Below are positions 6,722-15,982 of a stretch of DNA of 64,000 bases, piece by piece. The notes beneath the pieces are model-generated. The model saw only the letters and a program-made list of their open reading frames with translations. It was not told where the DNA came from and did not search any database. Where the stretch lies: contig CAVSPO010000012.1 of assembly GCA_963730005.1 (NCBI GenBank), positions 1 through 64,000 on the forward strand, read 5' to 3'. Origin of the DNA: CAVSPO01 sp963730005. GTDB taxonomy: Bacteria; Actinomycetota; Actinomycetes; Propionibacteriales; Propionibacteriaceae. Every line of letters starts with the position of its first letter. Positions within the stretch are counted from its first letter, which is position 1. The position numbers were made by a program, and so were the translations under genes.

Positions 6722-7777
6722 TCAGGTCTCCTGGCCTGAGCGGGTCTGGCGTCTCGTCCCATTCTGCTGCCCACCGCCGTTCCCGCCCTTGACGTACAGG
6801 GGGGCGAACTCGTCGAAGAAGTCCCTCTCGGTGCATCCGATGCACGGGTGACCAGCCCCGACAGGCCAGCTTGTCTTCAGGTTCCACTTGATGGTCGGGC
6901 AGGGGCTGTAGGTGCGGGGACCCTCGCAACCCATTTCCCGCAGACACCAGCCCTGGCGCGCCCGATCATCGTCGAATGCGCGCACGAACTCGTCGGCGTC
7001 GAAGTGGCGCCGTCGTGAGCAGTCCTGATGGACGCGCCTGCCATAGGCGAACACGGGACGGCCCTGCGAGTCTGTCTCCGGTGGGGCGTCATGGGTGAGG
7101 AGGTAGGCGATCGTGGCCATGATCACCTCGCCGATCGGCGGGCAGCCGGGCACGTTGATGACCGGTTTGTCGGTGATGATGCTGTCGACTCCGACTGCAC
7201 CCGTCGGGTTGGGTTTGGAGGCCTGCACCGAACCCCAGACTGCGCAGGCACCCACAGCCAGGATCACGGACGCCTTCTCTGCCGCCTTCCGCAACACAGT
7301 CTCGGCGGTCTCGCCTCCGATCATGGTGTAGACACCCCCGTCGGCCAACGGAACCGATCCGTTGACCACCAGGATGTGTGGCTCGGCGTTGGTGTCCTCC
7401 AGCGCCTTGTTGGCGGCTGCGCCGGAGGCGGCCATCAGGAGTTCCAGGTAGTTGACCGACAGCAGGTTCAGCACGGCTGCCTCGACGGTGTTCTCACCGG
7501 AACGAAGCGCTGATTCCGCGCAGCCCGTGCACTCCTGCAATTGCAACCACACCACGTTGGGCTTGGTCACCCCGCCGATCTTGTCTGCGACCTCCTCGGG
7601 GCTCGGCCCGGAGCTTGGTTGAGCGCTCGGCGTGCATCCCGCCAAGGCGGGAGACCCGAGGGCGAAGATCGCTGTCAACCCGCCGCAGTACTTGAGGAGG
7701 TCCCGGCGACTGACGCCGGCGCGCTGCAGATTGTCTGCCAGCGTCCCCTGCTGCCATCCGGAAAAGTCGTAGTTCAT
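6722..7777 (-). CDS. hyaA: [NiFe]-hydrogenase small subunit, Tat-exported, without its large subunit
   Basis: From ATG 7777 the protein is 351 residues. It has a twin-arginine signal (SRRDLLKYCGGLTAIF, Arg 24-25), then iron-sulfur ligands in family order: LQECTGCAES, VGACAVWGS, VPGCPP for the proximal cluster, and RRVHQDC, WCLREMGCEGP, CPTIKWN and HPCIGC for the other two. This is the electron-transfer subunit of a group 1 uptake hydrogenase. No transmembrane tail follows; the protein ends in a Gly/Gln/Arg-rich stretch. The catalytic large subunit, normally the next gene, is absent: downstream are 220 non-coding bases and higBA. It is likely an orphan left by a deletion. Confidence 0.85.
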   Translation of the reverse strand: MNYDFSGWQQGTLADNLQRAGVSRRDLLKYCGGLTAIFALGSPALAGCTPSAQPSSGPSPEEVADKIGGVTKPNVVWLQLQECTGCAESALRSGENTVEAAVLNLLSVNYLELLMAASGAAANKALEDTNAEPHILVVNGSVPLADGGVYTMIGGETAETVLRKAAEKASVILAVGACAVWGSVQASKPNPTGAVGVDSIITDKPVINVPGCPPIGEVIMATIAYLLTHDAPPETDSQGRPVFAYGRRVHQDCSRRRHFDADEFVRAFDDDRARQGWCLREMGCEGPRTYSPCPTIKWNLKTSWPVGAGHPCIGCTERDFFDEFAPLYVKGGNGGGQQNGTRRQTRSGQET

Positions 7778-7867
7778 CGCTTCCCCCCGTGCGGACAAGC
7801 GGATGCAGTCACCCGTTCTCATACACTAGATGGCTTCCCCACGCCGTGAGCCGCTTCTGGCCGGGAC

Positions 7868-7873
7868 TAGGCT
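7868..7873 (+). promoter_or_regulatory. -10 box of a leaderless lipoprotein gene
   Basis: TAGGCT lies 7 bases before ATG 7881, the arrangement of leaderless actinobacterial promoters. It supports the downstream ATG rather than the upstream in-frame start at 7830. Confidence 0.55.
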
Positions 7874-7880
7874 TCCGGAC

Positions 7881-8477
7881 ATGCGCGCATTCATCGCAGG
7901 AGCCGTCATCTGTTTGTCTCTCACGCTCACTGCCTGCTCGGCCCCGGCCTCACCTTCTGCAGCACCTTCGAGCCCGACTGCCGCGCCCACCAGTCCGTCA
8001 ACTGCCCCCGCGAGCCCGTCCGTCGCACCGACGTCGAGCCTGCGCATCGAGGGCCCTGGCTACAGCTACCCGATCCCTACCGGCTGGAGCGACGCCAGCG
8101 CCGAGTTCAAGGCGACGTCCGACATCGTGCAGAACGGCGCGATCGACTACGGCGACACCAGCGGTTTCCCGGACAACATCAGCGTCATCTCGCTGGGGGC
8201 CATCAACGTGAACCTGACCCAGTTCAAACAGGGCTACCCGCAAGCGATGACTTCGGGTGGGATGACGGACGTCCAGGTCATGGAGCCCGTTTGGATCGGC
8301 GGGGAGGAGGCCATGCAGGTGTGGGCCAACCTGCCGGACTCCGCGTTCAGCACGATCCACTATGCGCTGGTCCACAACGGCGAGGGCTACGTCGTGGCCG
8401 TCCTGACCGACCGAGCGCCCGGCGAGGCCCATCAGCAGATCGGCCTGCCCTTGCTGACCGGGTGGACCTGGTCCTGA
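7881..8477 (+). CDS. Secreted lipoprotein with Ser/Pro/Ala linker
   Basis: The 198-residue protein starts MRAFIAGAVICLSLTLTAC, a lipoprotein signal peptide with lipobox LTAC. A linker of repeated S, P, A and T residues (about 20-52) follows, then a globular domain (LRIEGPGYSYPIPTGW...). The domain resembles small surface lipoproteins of the PsbP/DUF1795 style, which share a GYSYPIPTGW-like strand, but no firm family can be given. A longer frame from 7830 is rejected because of the -10 box and signal peptide. It is divergent from the hydrogenase subunit and convergent with cobC. Confidence 0.75.
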   Translation: MRAFIAGAVICLSLTLTACSAPASPSAAPSSPTAAPTSPSTAPASPSVAPTSSLRIEGPGYSYPIPTGWSDASAEFKATSDIVQNGAIDYGDTSGFPDNISVISLGAINVNLTQFKQGYPQAMTSGGMTDVQVMEPVWIGGEEAMQVWANLPDSAFSTIHYALVHNGEGYVVAVLTDRAPGEAHQQIGLPLLTGWTWS

Positions 8478-8538
8478 AACGGGCCGCCGGCTTTGCGCTG
8501 TCAAGTACGCGGCAGTCTCACCGTCCTTGACCCTGAGG

Positions 8539-10963
8539 CTACCGCAGCGCGACCAGTGCGTCGACGAAAGCCGAGCTGGTCGGCTCGTCACGCACCGCGA
8601 GACGCAGCCACTCGGGGCCCAGACCCGGGAAGCTGTCGCAGCGCCGCACCGCGAATCCGGCCGCAGCCAAGGCCATGTGCGCCGAATCAAGGCCCAGGGA
8701 AGAGACGTCCACGAGGACGAAGGGGGTCTGCGCCCGTCCGGCGACTTCGAACCCTGCGGCAGCAAGTGCCCCGATCAGGAACTGCCGTTCGGTGGCCACC
8801 CTGCTGCGGATGCTCGCAGCTTCAGCCTGGGCACGCGGAGTGCTGCAGGCGAGCATCGCGTCCAGCGCGGGGGTGGCGGTCGCCCACGGTTCCTGATGGC
8901 CGGCCAACTCGGCCATCAGGGTCGCGTCACCGGCGATGAACCCGGCGCGCAGGCTCGCGATACCCCACATCTTCGTCAAGGATCGGGTGACCAGCACTCC
9001 GCTCAGGTCGCCGTCCAGCATCGAGGCCCCCGGCACGTCGACGAAGTCCATGAAGGCCTCGTCGACGACCACGATGCGGCCTGGGCGAACCAGCTTGCGG
9101 ATCTCATCTGCAGAGTGCAGGACGCCAGTGGGGTTGGTGGGGTTCCCGACGACGACCAGGTCGGCGTCGTCGGACACGCGTTCGGCGTCGAGTCGGAATC
9201 CTTCGTCGGCGCGCAGCAGGAGTCGCCGCACCTGATGTCCGGCGGTTCGCCAGGCGACCTCGGGCTCGGTGAACTGCGGATGGACGATGACCACTTTTCG
9301 GTCCGGGAAGGTTCGTGCGACAAGGGTGAACGCATCGGCGGCGCCGGCGCAGGGCAGCACCTGGTCAACGTCGAGGCCGTACTGCTCGGCAAGGGCGCGG
9401 CGTGCCGGGGCGGCGTCCGGGTACGCCGACCAGCGCTGCGGTGAGGCCACCAGTGCCTCGAGCAGCCAGCCCGGGGCGGGTTGCACGTTGACTGCCAGGT
9501 CGACCAGGCCGGGACGCGCCTGGACGTCACCGTGGTGGCGCAGGTCGGGGGTGGCAGCGACGAGCCGACCAGTCGGGGAAGGCCAGGTCGTGCCCGCAGA
9601 CGCGAAGTCGGAAGCGGCCTGGGCGAACCGTTGGGCGTGGTGGGGGTGGCCGGCCCAGTGCACGTGCTGGTACGAAGCCAGCAGGGTTGGCCCAGCCATT
9701 CCCTCGGCGCGTCCCGGTTCCGCGCCCACCAGCCAGGCCGGCTCTGTCGTTGCACCCGCCGCCGCGCGGGTGATAGTCCGGTGGAACTCATGCGACCGGA
9801 CGCGTTCGCCCGCCTTGGTGATGACCGAGTCGCCGGCGGCGACCAGCTCGCGGTAGCCCAGGGTGAGCCGGGGCGACATCATCGAGTCCAGCGGCAGGGC
9901 CCCGGCCATGTCGATGCCGTCGAGTGTCCTGCAGAGGTAGAGCAAGCCGGCGCACTCGGCGATCGTGGGCAGGCCAGCCTCGACGGCTGCCCGGACGTCG
10001 GCCAGCAGCGGCCGGTTCGCCGCCAGTTCCTCTGCGAAGACCTCCGGAAACCCGCCGCCCAGGTAGAGGCCGTGACTGCCTGTCGGCAGGGCAGGGGCGG
10101 TCAGGGGGTCGAACTCGACGACCTCGCAACCGGCCGCAGCCAGCAGCTCGGTGGTCTCCGCGTAGCGGAAGGTGAACGCCCGCCCGGCGGCAAGGGCGAT
10201 CCGCGGTGTCACGGTTGATGAGACGGGGACGACCTCGGGCTTCCAGGCCTCCACGTTGAGCGGTCCAGCTGATCGCGCGATCGCCAGGATGGCGTCCAGG
10301 TCGACGTGGGCCGATACCAGCGCGGCGGCGGTCTCCACGACGCCTCGGGTCTGGTCACGCTCGGCGGCCGGAACCAGCCCCAGATGACGTGACGGCACGA
10401 CCAGATCGGGGCTGCGGGGGACCGCGCCCAGCACCGGCAGTGCCGACCTCGGCCAACGCGTCCCGCAGCTCGTCCACAGCCCTGGCCGAGCCGGTCTTGT
10501 TGAGGATCACCCCGGCGACGCGTGGCGCCTGGGGATGGGACGCCAGGCCGAGCGCCGTCGCGGCCAGCGTGCGAGAGACCCCGGAAGTGTCCAGGATCAG
10601 CACCACCGGAGCGTCGACGAGCGACGCGATGTGCGCGGTCGAGCCGAAACCGTGGCGTCCGTCGGTCACGCCGAGCCGACCGTCGTAGAGCCCCATCACT
10701 CCCTCGATCACGGCCACGTCGGCATCGTTGGCCCCGTGTGCGAGCAGCGGGGCGATCCGGTGGGCACCACACAGCCAAGCGTCCAGGTTGCGGCCGGGGC
10801 GCCCGGTGGCCAGCGCATGGTAGCCGGGGTCGATGTAGTCGGGGCCCACCTTGAACGGTGCGACCGCCAGCCCGCGCGAGGCAAGGGCCGCCATCAGTCC
10901 GATGCTGATCGTGGTCTTGCCGGACGACGAGTTGGGCGCGGCCAGCACGATTCTGGAGGTCAT
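8539..10963 (-). CDS. cobB: CobB-CobC fusion: cobyrinate a,c-diamide synthase + PLP aminotransferase-like decarboxylase, frameshifted
   Basis: The first domain (ATG 10963) has a P-loop APNSSSGKTT, KVGPDYIDPGYH and VIEGVMGLYDG, and then a class I glutamine amidotransferase part with PTIAECAGLLYL and SHEFHRT. It amidates the a and c carboxylates of cobyrinate. The second domain begins near ATPDLRHHGD and is a CobC-type fold I PLP enzyme (VGNPTNPTG, RSLTKMWGIASLRAG), which makes (R)-1-amino-2-propanol phosphate from threonine phosphate. The two parts of CobB lie in different frames: one extra base near 10440 (between EVG and LPVLGAVPR) breaks the protein. The start overlaps the cobQ stop (TGATG). 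Without the frameshift it would be about 807 residues. It may be a sequence error or a true mutation. Confidence 0.85.
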
Positions 10964-13020
10964 CACCACTCGATTCCTGGTTGCCCCTTGATGCCCCGGT
11001 CGAAGGGATGTCGCACCTTGTGGATGTCGGACACCAGGTCGGCGACCGCCATCAGTTGGGCGGGAGCGTGGCGTCCGGTGATGACGACGTGCTGGTGTCC
11101 GGGACGGTTGGTCAGGGTCTCGATGACCTCGTCAAGGTCGAGCCAGCCCTCGGCGAGCGGCCGGCAGAACTCGTCGAGGATGTACAGATCATGGGCCTGC
11201 TCGGCGAGCCGCTTGCGGACCAGTTGCCAACCCTCGCGGGCCAGGGCGGCGTGGTCGGCCGACGCCCCGGCGCGTGTCGTCGTCCGTCCGGCGCCCAGGT
11301 TCACCCACTCGATCGGCCCACCCTGGCCGGTACGCGCGTGTTGGTCGGCCAACGCCTGGAAGGCGAGGCGCTCGCCGACCGGCCAGGTGGCTGCCTTGAC
11401 GAACTGGAAAACCCCCACCGACCAGCCCTGTGACCAGCCGCGCAGCCCGATCCCGAAGGCTGCGGTGGACTTCCCCTTGCCGTCCCCGGTGTGGACGATG
11501 AGCCGGGGCGTGATTCTCTTGCCACTGACTACCGCGGGTTCGTTGGCCCGATCGCGCCCGGCGGGGACGTGTCCTGCCAGCTCGATCAGCCGGTCGATGT
11601 CGAGGTGTTCCTCGACGGCATCGCCCAGGGTGTCGATCATCTGCTCACGGGCGGTTCCGTAGCCGGTCGCCTGCTCGTCGGGAACCCACGGACTCCCGGC
11701 CAAGTCCGCCACCTGTTGCAGGAAGGCGACCCGGAACCCGTCGTTCTCGAGGCTGCCGTGCAGCATGGTGCCGAAGGTGGCGCCGCGCTGCCAACCGTCC
11801 AGGAAGGGTTCGGCGGGCCCTGTGGGGGAGCACACCCCGTGGTGGATCTCGTAGCCGGCCACGGTGTGCCCGCGCCAGACCAGCGTCGTCTGCGCGGTGG
11901 TCTTCCCGGCGGCGAACCGCACCTCGACGGGCAGCACCCCCAGGCCGTCGAGGCGTCCGGTGCGCGACTCGATCGGGTCGTCGATGGTCTCCGCGAGCAT
12001 CTGGTATCCCCCGCAGATGCCGAGTATCGGGCGACCCGCGGCGTGCCGCTCGGCCACCACCGCAGCCAGCCCCCGGTCGCGCAGCCAGGCCAGGTCGTCC
12101 ACGGTCGAGCGTGACCCGGGCAGCACGAGCAGGTCGGCCGACGCCGCCTGACGCGGGTCATCGGTGACGACCACCTCGACGCCGGGGGTGTGGGCCAGCG
12201 CCTCGACGTCGGTGGCGTTCGAGATGCGCGGGAAGCGCACCACCGCCACCCGCAGCGGCACCCTGTCGGCGGGCAGCGGGGCGAGTTCGGAGCGCCAGCG
12301 GTCGACCTGCAGGGCGTCCTCGCCGTCGAGCCAGACTCCGCGCAGCCAGGGCAGCACGCCCAGGCACTCCAGGCCGGTGCGCCGGGTCAGGTCGTCCAGG
12401 CCGGGGGTCAGGATCGACTGGTCACCGCGGAACTTGTTGATCACGTAACCGGCCAGCAACGCCCGGTCGGCGTCGCCCAGCAGCCCCCAGGTACCGAAGA
12501 TGCTGGCCAGCACCCCGCCCCGGTCGATGTCGCCGACCACCACCACCGGAAGCCCGAACTGCCTTGCCAGGCCCATGTTCACGTAGTCACCGGCGCGCAG
12601 GTTGATCTCAGCCGGTGAGCCGGCTCCTTCGACGACCACCAGCTCGTGCCGGGCTTCGAGATCGCGGTAGGCCTCGAACGCCGCCTCGGCGAGGTGGCGG
12701 CGTCCGGTCGCGTACTCACCGGCCTCCAGGGTTCCGGCGGGCCGGCCGCGCAGCACCACGAACGCCCGGCGGTCGGTGCCGGGCTTGAGCAGGACAGGGT
12801 TGAGCAGGCTGCTCGGTTCGACGCCGGCCGCCTGGGCCTGCAGGTACTGCGCGCGCCCGATCTCGGACCCGTCGGAGCAGACCATCGAGTTGTTCGACAT
12901 GTTCTGCGCCTTGAACGGCGCCACGTCGATGCCACGCCGCGCCAGCGCGCGACAAATGCCGGTTACCACCAACGACTTCCCGGCGTCGGACGACGTCCCG
13001 GCGATCAGCAGGCCTGGCAT
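10963..13020 (-). CDS. cobQ: CobQ-CobO fusion: cobyric acid synthase + corrinoid adenosyltransferase
   Basis: Of 685 residues, 1 to about 490 are CobQ/CbiP: an N-terminal dethiobiotin-synthetase-like ATP site (AGTSSDAGKSLV), KAQNMSNNS, EGAGSPAEINL, and a glutamine amidotransferase with nucleophile Cys336 (ILGICGGYQML) and the catalytic His in MLHGSLEND. Residues from about 503 are CobO/BtuR: P-loop HTGDGKGKSTAAFG at 510-523 and YILDEFC. CobQ adds four amides to adenosylcobyrinate diamide; CobO attaches the adenosyl ligand just before. The fusion joins two consecutive steps. Start ATG 13020 has GGGAG upstream. The divergent cobK starts only 29 bases away. It is co-transcribed with cobB-cobC. 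Confidence 0.93.
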   Translation of the reverse strand: MPGLLIAGTSSDAGKSLVVTGICRALARRGIDVAPFKAQNMSNNSMVCSDGSEIGRAQYLQAQAAGVEPSSLLNPVLLKPGTDRRAFVVLRGRPAGTLEAGEYATGRRHLAEAAFEAYRDLEARHELVVVEGAGSPAEINLRAGDYVNMGLARQFGLPVVVVGDIDRGGVLASIFGTWGLLGDADRALLAGYVINKFRGDQSILTPGLDDLTRRTGLECLGVLPWLRGVWLDGEDALQVDRWRSELAPLPADRVPLRVAVVRFPRISNATDVEALAHTPGVEVVVTDDPRQAASADLLVLPGSRSTVDDLAWLRDRGLAAVVAERHAAGRPILGICGGYQMLAETIDDPIESRTGRLDGLGVLPVEVRFAAGKTTAQTTLVWRGHTVAGYEIHHGVCSPTGPAEPFLDGWQRGATFGTMLHGSLENDGFRVAFLQQVADLAGSPWVPDEQATGYGTAREQMIDTLGDAVEEHLDIDRLIELAGHVPAGRDRANEPAVVSGKRITPRLIVHTGDGKGKSTAAFGIGLRGWSQGWSVGVFQFVKAATWPVGERLAFQALADQHARTGQGGPIEWVNLGAGRTTTRAGASADHAALAREGWQLVRKRLAEQAHDLYILDEFCRPLAEGWLDLDEVIETLTNRPGHQHVVITGRHAPAQLMAVADLVSDIHKVRHPFDRGIKGQPGIEW

Positions 13021-13049
13021 GTGTGCTCCCTTTCCGAAAGGATGAGCGG

Positions 13050-13781
13050 GTGCGGATCCTGCTGCTGGGCGGCACGGCCGAGGGCCGTGAACTGGCCGGG
13101 CTGTTGCCGTCGGCCGGTCACGAGGTCATCACGTCGGTGGCCGGACGCACCCGCGAGGCGCGGGAGGCGGAAGGATCGCGGGTCGGCGGGTTCGGTGGGG
13201 CGTCCGGGCTGGCCGACTACCTGACAGACCCGGCGACTCGCGTCAGTGCCGTCGTGGATGCCACCCATCCCTTCGCCGCGCAGATCTCGCGGCACGCAGC
13301 TGAAGCCTGCGCGGCGAGCGGCACCCCGCTGCTGCGGCTGGCGCGGCCCGGCTGGGGCGGGCACCCCTGGGCAGCCGAGTGGACGTGGGTCGACGATCAC
13401 GCTGCGGCCGCGCTGCTCGCGGCCCGCGCGTCCGGCCGCGTCCTGCTCACCGTCGGACGCCAGCCGTTGCCGACCTACCACGCCCTGATCGATGTGCTGG
13501 CCCGGGTCGCCGAGTGGCCAGGTGGTTCGGTGCCCAACGGTTGGCGGGTGCTGGCAGCCCGCGGGCCGTTCGACGAGGCCGCCGAGCGTGATCTGCTGGC
13601 GCGCGAGCAGATCACGCTGCTGGTCAGCAAGGACTCCGGTGGCGATCAGACGGCCGCCAAGCTGGCCGCGGCCCACGAGCTGGGGGTGGCGGTGGTCATG
13701 GTGCGTCGCCCCGCGGCCCCGCAGGGTGTGCCCAAGGTGCCGGATGCTCCTGGGGTGATGACCTGGCTCGCCCAGCTCTGA
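13050..13781 (+). CDS. cobK: Precorrin-6A / cobalt-precorrin-6A reductase
   Basis: The 243-residue protein begins MRILLLGGTAEGRELAGLL, the CobK/CbiJ nucleotide-binding opening, and has VVDATHPFAAQIS and LLVSKDSGGDQTAAKLAAA, both diagnostic. It reduces the macrocycle of cobalt-precorrin-6A with NAD(P)H. The start is GTG 13050, 7 bases after AAAGGA. It is divergent from cobQ with almost no intergenic DNA and convergent with cobA. Given cbiD, cbiG and cbiX nearby, the anaerobic name cbiJ is equally apt. Confidence 0.92.
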   Translation: MRILLLGGTAEGRELAGLLPSAGHEVITSVAGRTREAREAEGSRVGGFGGASGLADYLTDPATRVSAVVDATHPFAAQISRHAAEACAASGTPLLRLARPGWGGHPWAAEWTWVDDHAAAALLAARASGRVLLTVGRQPLPTYHALIDVLARVAEWPGGSVPNGWRVLAARGPFDEAAERDLLAREQITLLVSKDSGGDQTAAKLAAAHELGVAVVMVRRPAAPQGVPKVPDAPGVMTWLAQL

Positions 13782-13792
13782 CGGTTGGTGGG

Positions 13793-14548
13793 TCATCCGA
13801 GCTCCAGCCCGGCGACCGCACCGATGATGGTGATCGCGGGCGGTTCGACGCCCTCGTCGGCGGCCAGCGCGGCGATACCGGCAACCGGTGCGCGCAGCAC
13901 CCGCATCCGGGGTGAGCCCGCCGACATCACGATCGCGGCGGGGGTGCCGGCGTCCAGGCCCGAGGCCAGCAGCTCTGCCACGATCTCGGGCAGGTACTTG
14001 ACGCCCATCAGCACCACCAGGGTGGTCCGCGTCCGGGCCAACGACGCCCAGTCAAGCTCGCTGCGTGCGTCGCCGGGGGGTACATGCCCGCTGACAATGG
14101 TCACACCCTGCGACAGACCGCGGTGCGTGACGGGGATGCCCGCCAGCGCCGGGGCGGCCAGCGCCGAACTCACGCCGGGGATGACCCGCACTGGGACTCC
14201 GGCGGCAGCGCACTCCAACGCCTCCTCGCCGCCGCGTCCGAACAGGTAGTTGTCGCCGCCCTTGAGCCGAACGACCAGCTTCCCGGCGCGGGCGTGGGAG
14301 ACGAGCAGCGCGTTGATGTCGTCCTGCGAGGTCTGCGGGCCACGCGGAATCTTGCCGACGTCGATCAGTTCGGCGTCGGGCCGGGCCTCGTCGAGCACCG
14401 CCAGCGGCGCGAGCCGGTCGTAGACGATGACGTCGGCCTGTTGCACCGCGCGCAGCCCGGCGACGGTGATCAGCTCGGGGTCGCCGGGCCCGCCGCCGAC
14501 CAGGATGACCGACCCGGGGGCGTGGGTCGCGGGGTACGAATCAGTCAT
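13793..14548 (-). CDS. cobA: Uroporphyrinogen-III C-methyltransferase (SUMT)
   Basis: The 251-residue protein has VILVGGGPGDPELITVAGL, the SAM-binding glycine-rich loop, then IVYDRLA, VGKIPRGPQTSQDDIN, VRLKGGDNYLFGRGGEE and VIPGVSSALAAPALAGIPVTHRG, all signature blocks of SUMT. It methylates uroporphyrinogen III at C2 and C7 to precorrin-2, the branch point from heme. It lacks a fused CysG domain; the dehydrogenase is fused to CbiX instead. AGGGAG precedes ATG 14548. It is divergent from cbiT, 38 bases apart. Confidence 0.95.
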   Translation of the reverse strand: MTDSYPATHAPGSVILVGGGPGDPELITVAGLRAVQQADVIVYDRLAPLAVLDEARPDAELIDVGKIPRGPQTSQDDINALLVSHARAGKLVVRLKGGDNYLFGRGGEEALECAAAGVPVRVIPGVSSALAAPALAGIPVTHRGLSQGVTIVSGHVPPGDARSELDWASLARTRTTLVVLMGVKYLPEIVAELLASGLDAGTPAAIVMSAGSPRMRVLRAPVAGIAALAADEGVEPPAITIIGAVAGLELG

Positions 14549-14586
14549 GCTTCTCCCTTGGTGGTTGCTCGGGTAGCGTCGCCCAC

Positions 14587-15195
14587 GTGACCGAAGCCCT
14601 GCCCGATCTGCCCAGCCGCGACGACGTGGACGCCTGGGGGATCGTGCCCGGGCTGCCCGACGAGGCGTTCGAGCACGACGGGCTGATCACCAAACGCCAC
14701 CAGAGGGCGAGCGCGTTCGCCTTCCTGCGTCCGGTTGCGGGCCAACTGCTGTGGGACGTCGGCACCGGCTCTGGGGCGATGGCCATCGAGTGGTGCCGGG
14801 CGGTGCCCGAGGCTCGCGCGATCGGGCTGGAACGCAACGCTGAGCGGGCCGCCCGAGCCCGGCGCAACGTCGCACGACTGACACCCGGACGCGTCCAGAT
14901 CCTCGAGGGGGACGCCGCCGCCCTGGTCGCCGACCTGCCCACCCCGGACGCCGTCTTCATCGGTGGAGGGGTCAGCGAGCGGGTGCTGGACGCCTGCTGG
15001 GCTGCGTTGCGTCCGGACGGCCGCGTGGTGGCGCACGCCGTGACGCTGGAGTCGGAGGCGCTGCTCATCGATCGGTACCGCCGGCACGGCGGATCGTTGG
15101 CCCGCCTGGTGGTCGAGACCGCCGAGCCGCTGGGTCGATTCCTGGGCTGGGTGCCCGCGCGTCCGGTCACTGCCTGGGCCTGCCTGAAGAGCTGA
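14587..15195 (+). CDS. cbiT: Cobalt-precorrin-6B C15-methyltransferase (decarboxylating)
   Basis: The 202-residue protein has the CbiT opening GIVPGLPDEAFEHDGLITKRHQRA, a Rossmann SAM site LLWDVGTGSGAMAIEW, and VFIGGGVSERVLDACW. It methylates C15 and decarboxylates the C12 acetate side chain. In many aerobic bacteria it is the C-terminal half of CobL; here it is separate from cbiE, which lies 9 kb away. A TAGCGT -10 box at 14574-14579 stands 7 bases before GTG 14587, so the mRNA is likely leaderless. Its 3' end overlaps the end of cbiO by 29 bases, tail to tail. Confidence 0.92.
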   Translation: MTEALPDLPSRDDVDAWGIVPGLPDEAFEHDGLITKRHQRASAFAFLRPVAGQLLWDVGTGSGAMAIEWCRAVPEARAIGLERNAERAARARRNVARLTPGRVQILEGDAAALVADLPTPDAVFIGGGVSERVLDACWAALRPDGRVVAHAVTLESEALLIDRYRRHGGSLARLVVETAEPLGRFLGWVPARPVTAWACLKS

Positions 15196-15982
15196 GGGCG
15201 GCCAGCACCTCGTCCAGGGTGCGTGGCATCTCGGCCAGCCCGAGCGCGGCGGCCACCTGTAGTTGCCATGGTTGGCGCAGGTGGGCGCGTCCGAGCAGCT
15301 CGTCGTCGGCCAGCATCTCGACGACCGGCCCCTGCTGCACCAAACCGTCGACGACCACTGCCGCCTCGTCCGCCCAAGTCAACGCGAAGTCGACGTCATG
15401 GGTGGCCAGCGCGATGGTGGTGCCCTGGGCGGTGAGTCGCTCCAACGCCACCCGCATCTCGGCCACACCCGACGGATCCAGCCCGGCGGTGGGCTCGTCC
15501 AGCAGCAGCACAGCCGGGCGCATGGCGACCGCCCCGGCGATCGTGACGCGCTTGCGTTCCCCGTAGGACAGGTGGTGGGTGGCACGGCCAGCCAGGTGCG
15601 CGATGCCGAGAAGGCCGAGCGCCTCGGCCACCCGGGCGCGCGCCTCGTCGTCGGTCAGGCCCAGGTTCAGCGGGCCGAACGCGACGTCCTGGGTGACGTC
15701 GGCGGAGAACAGCTGGTCGTCGGGGTCTTGCAGCACCAGTTGGACGCGCCGCCGGTGGGCGCGCAGGGCATCCCGGCTGTGACGTAATGGCTCCCCGGCC
15801 AGCCGCACCACCCCCGAATCGGGGCGGTGCGCTCCCGACAAGCAGCGCAGCAGCGTCGTCTTGCCCGACCCGTTGGCTCCGAGCAGGGCGACCCGTCGGC
15901 CGGCCGGCAGCCGGCAGGACGCGCCCCAGAGCACCGGCGACCCTCCCGGGTACGAGGCCACGAGGTTCTCTGCCATCAGCAT
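15167..15982 (-). CDS. cbiO: Cobalt ECF transporter ATPase
   Basis: The 271-residue ABC ATPase has Walker A GANGSGKTT (35-43), Q-loop VLQDPDDQLFS, signature LSYGERKRV and Walker B AVLLLDEPTAGLDP. QDPDDQ after the Q-loop is typical of CbiO. It powers cobalt uptake with CbiM, CbiN and CbiQ. The start overlaps the cbiQ stop by one base (TGATG). A much longer frame runs upstream through cbiQ in another frame and is an artefact. It is last in the cbiMNQO operon. Confidence 0.94.
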   Translation of the reverse strand: MLMAENLVASYPGGSPVLWGASCRLPAGRRVALLGANGSGKTTLLRCLSGAHRPDSGVVRLAGEPLRHSRDALRAHRRRVQLVLQDPDDQLFSADVTQDVAFGPLNLGLTDDEARARVAEALGLLGIAHLAGRATHHLSYGERKRVTIAGAVAMRPAVLLLDEPTAGLDPSGVAEMRVALERLTAQGTTIALATHDVDFALTWADEAAVVVDGLVQQGPVVEMLADDELLGRAHLRQPWQLQVAAALGLAEMPRTLDEVLAALSSSGRPRQ

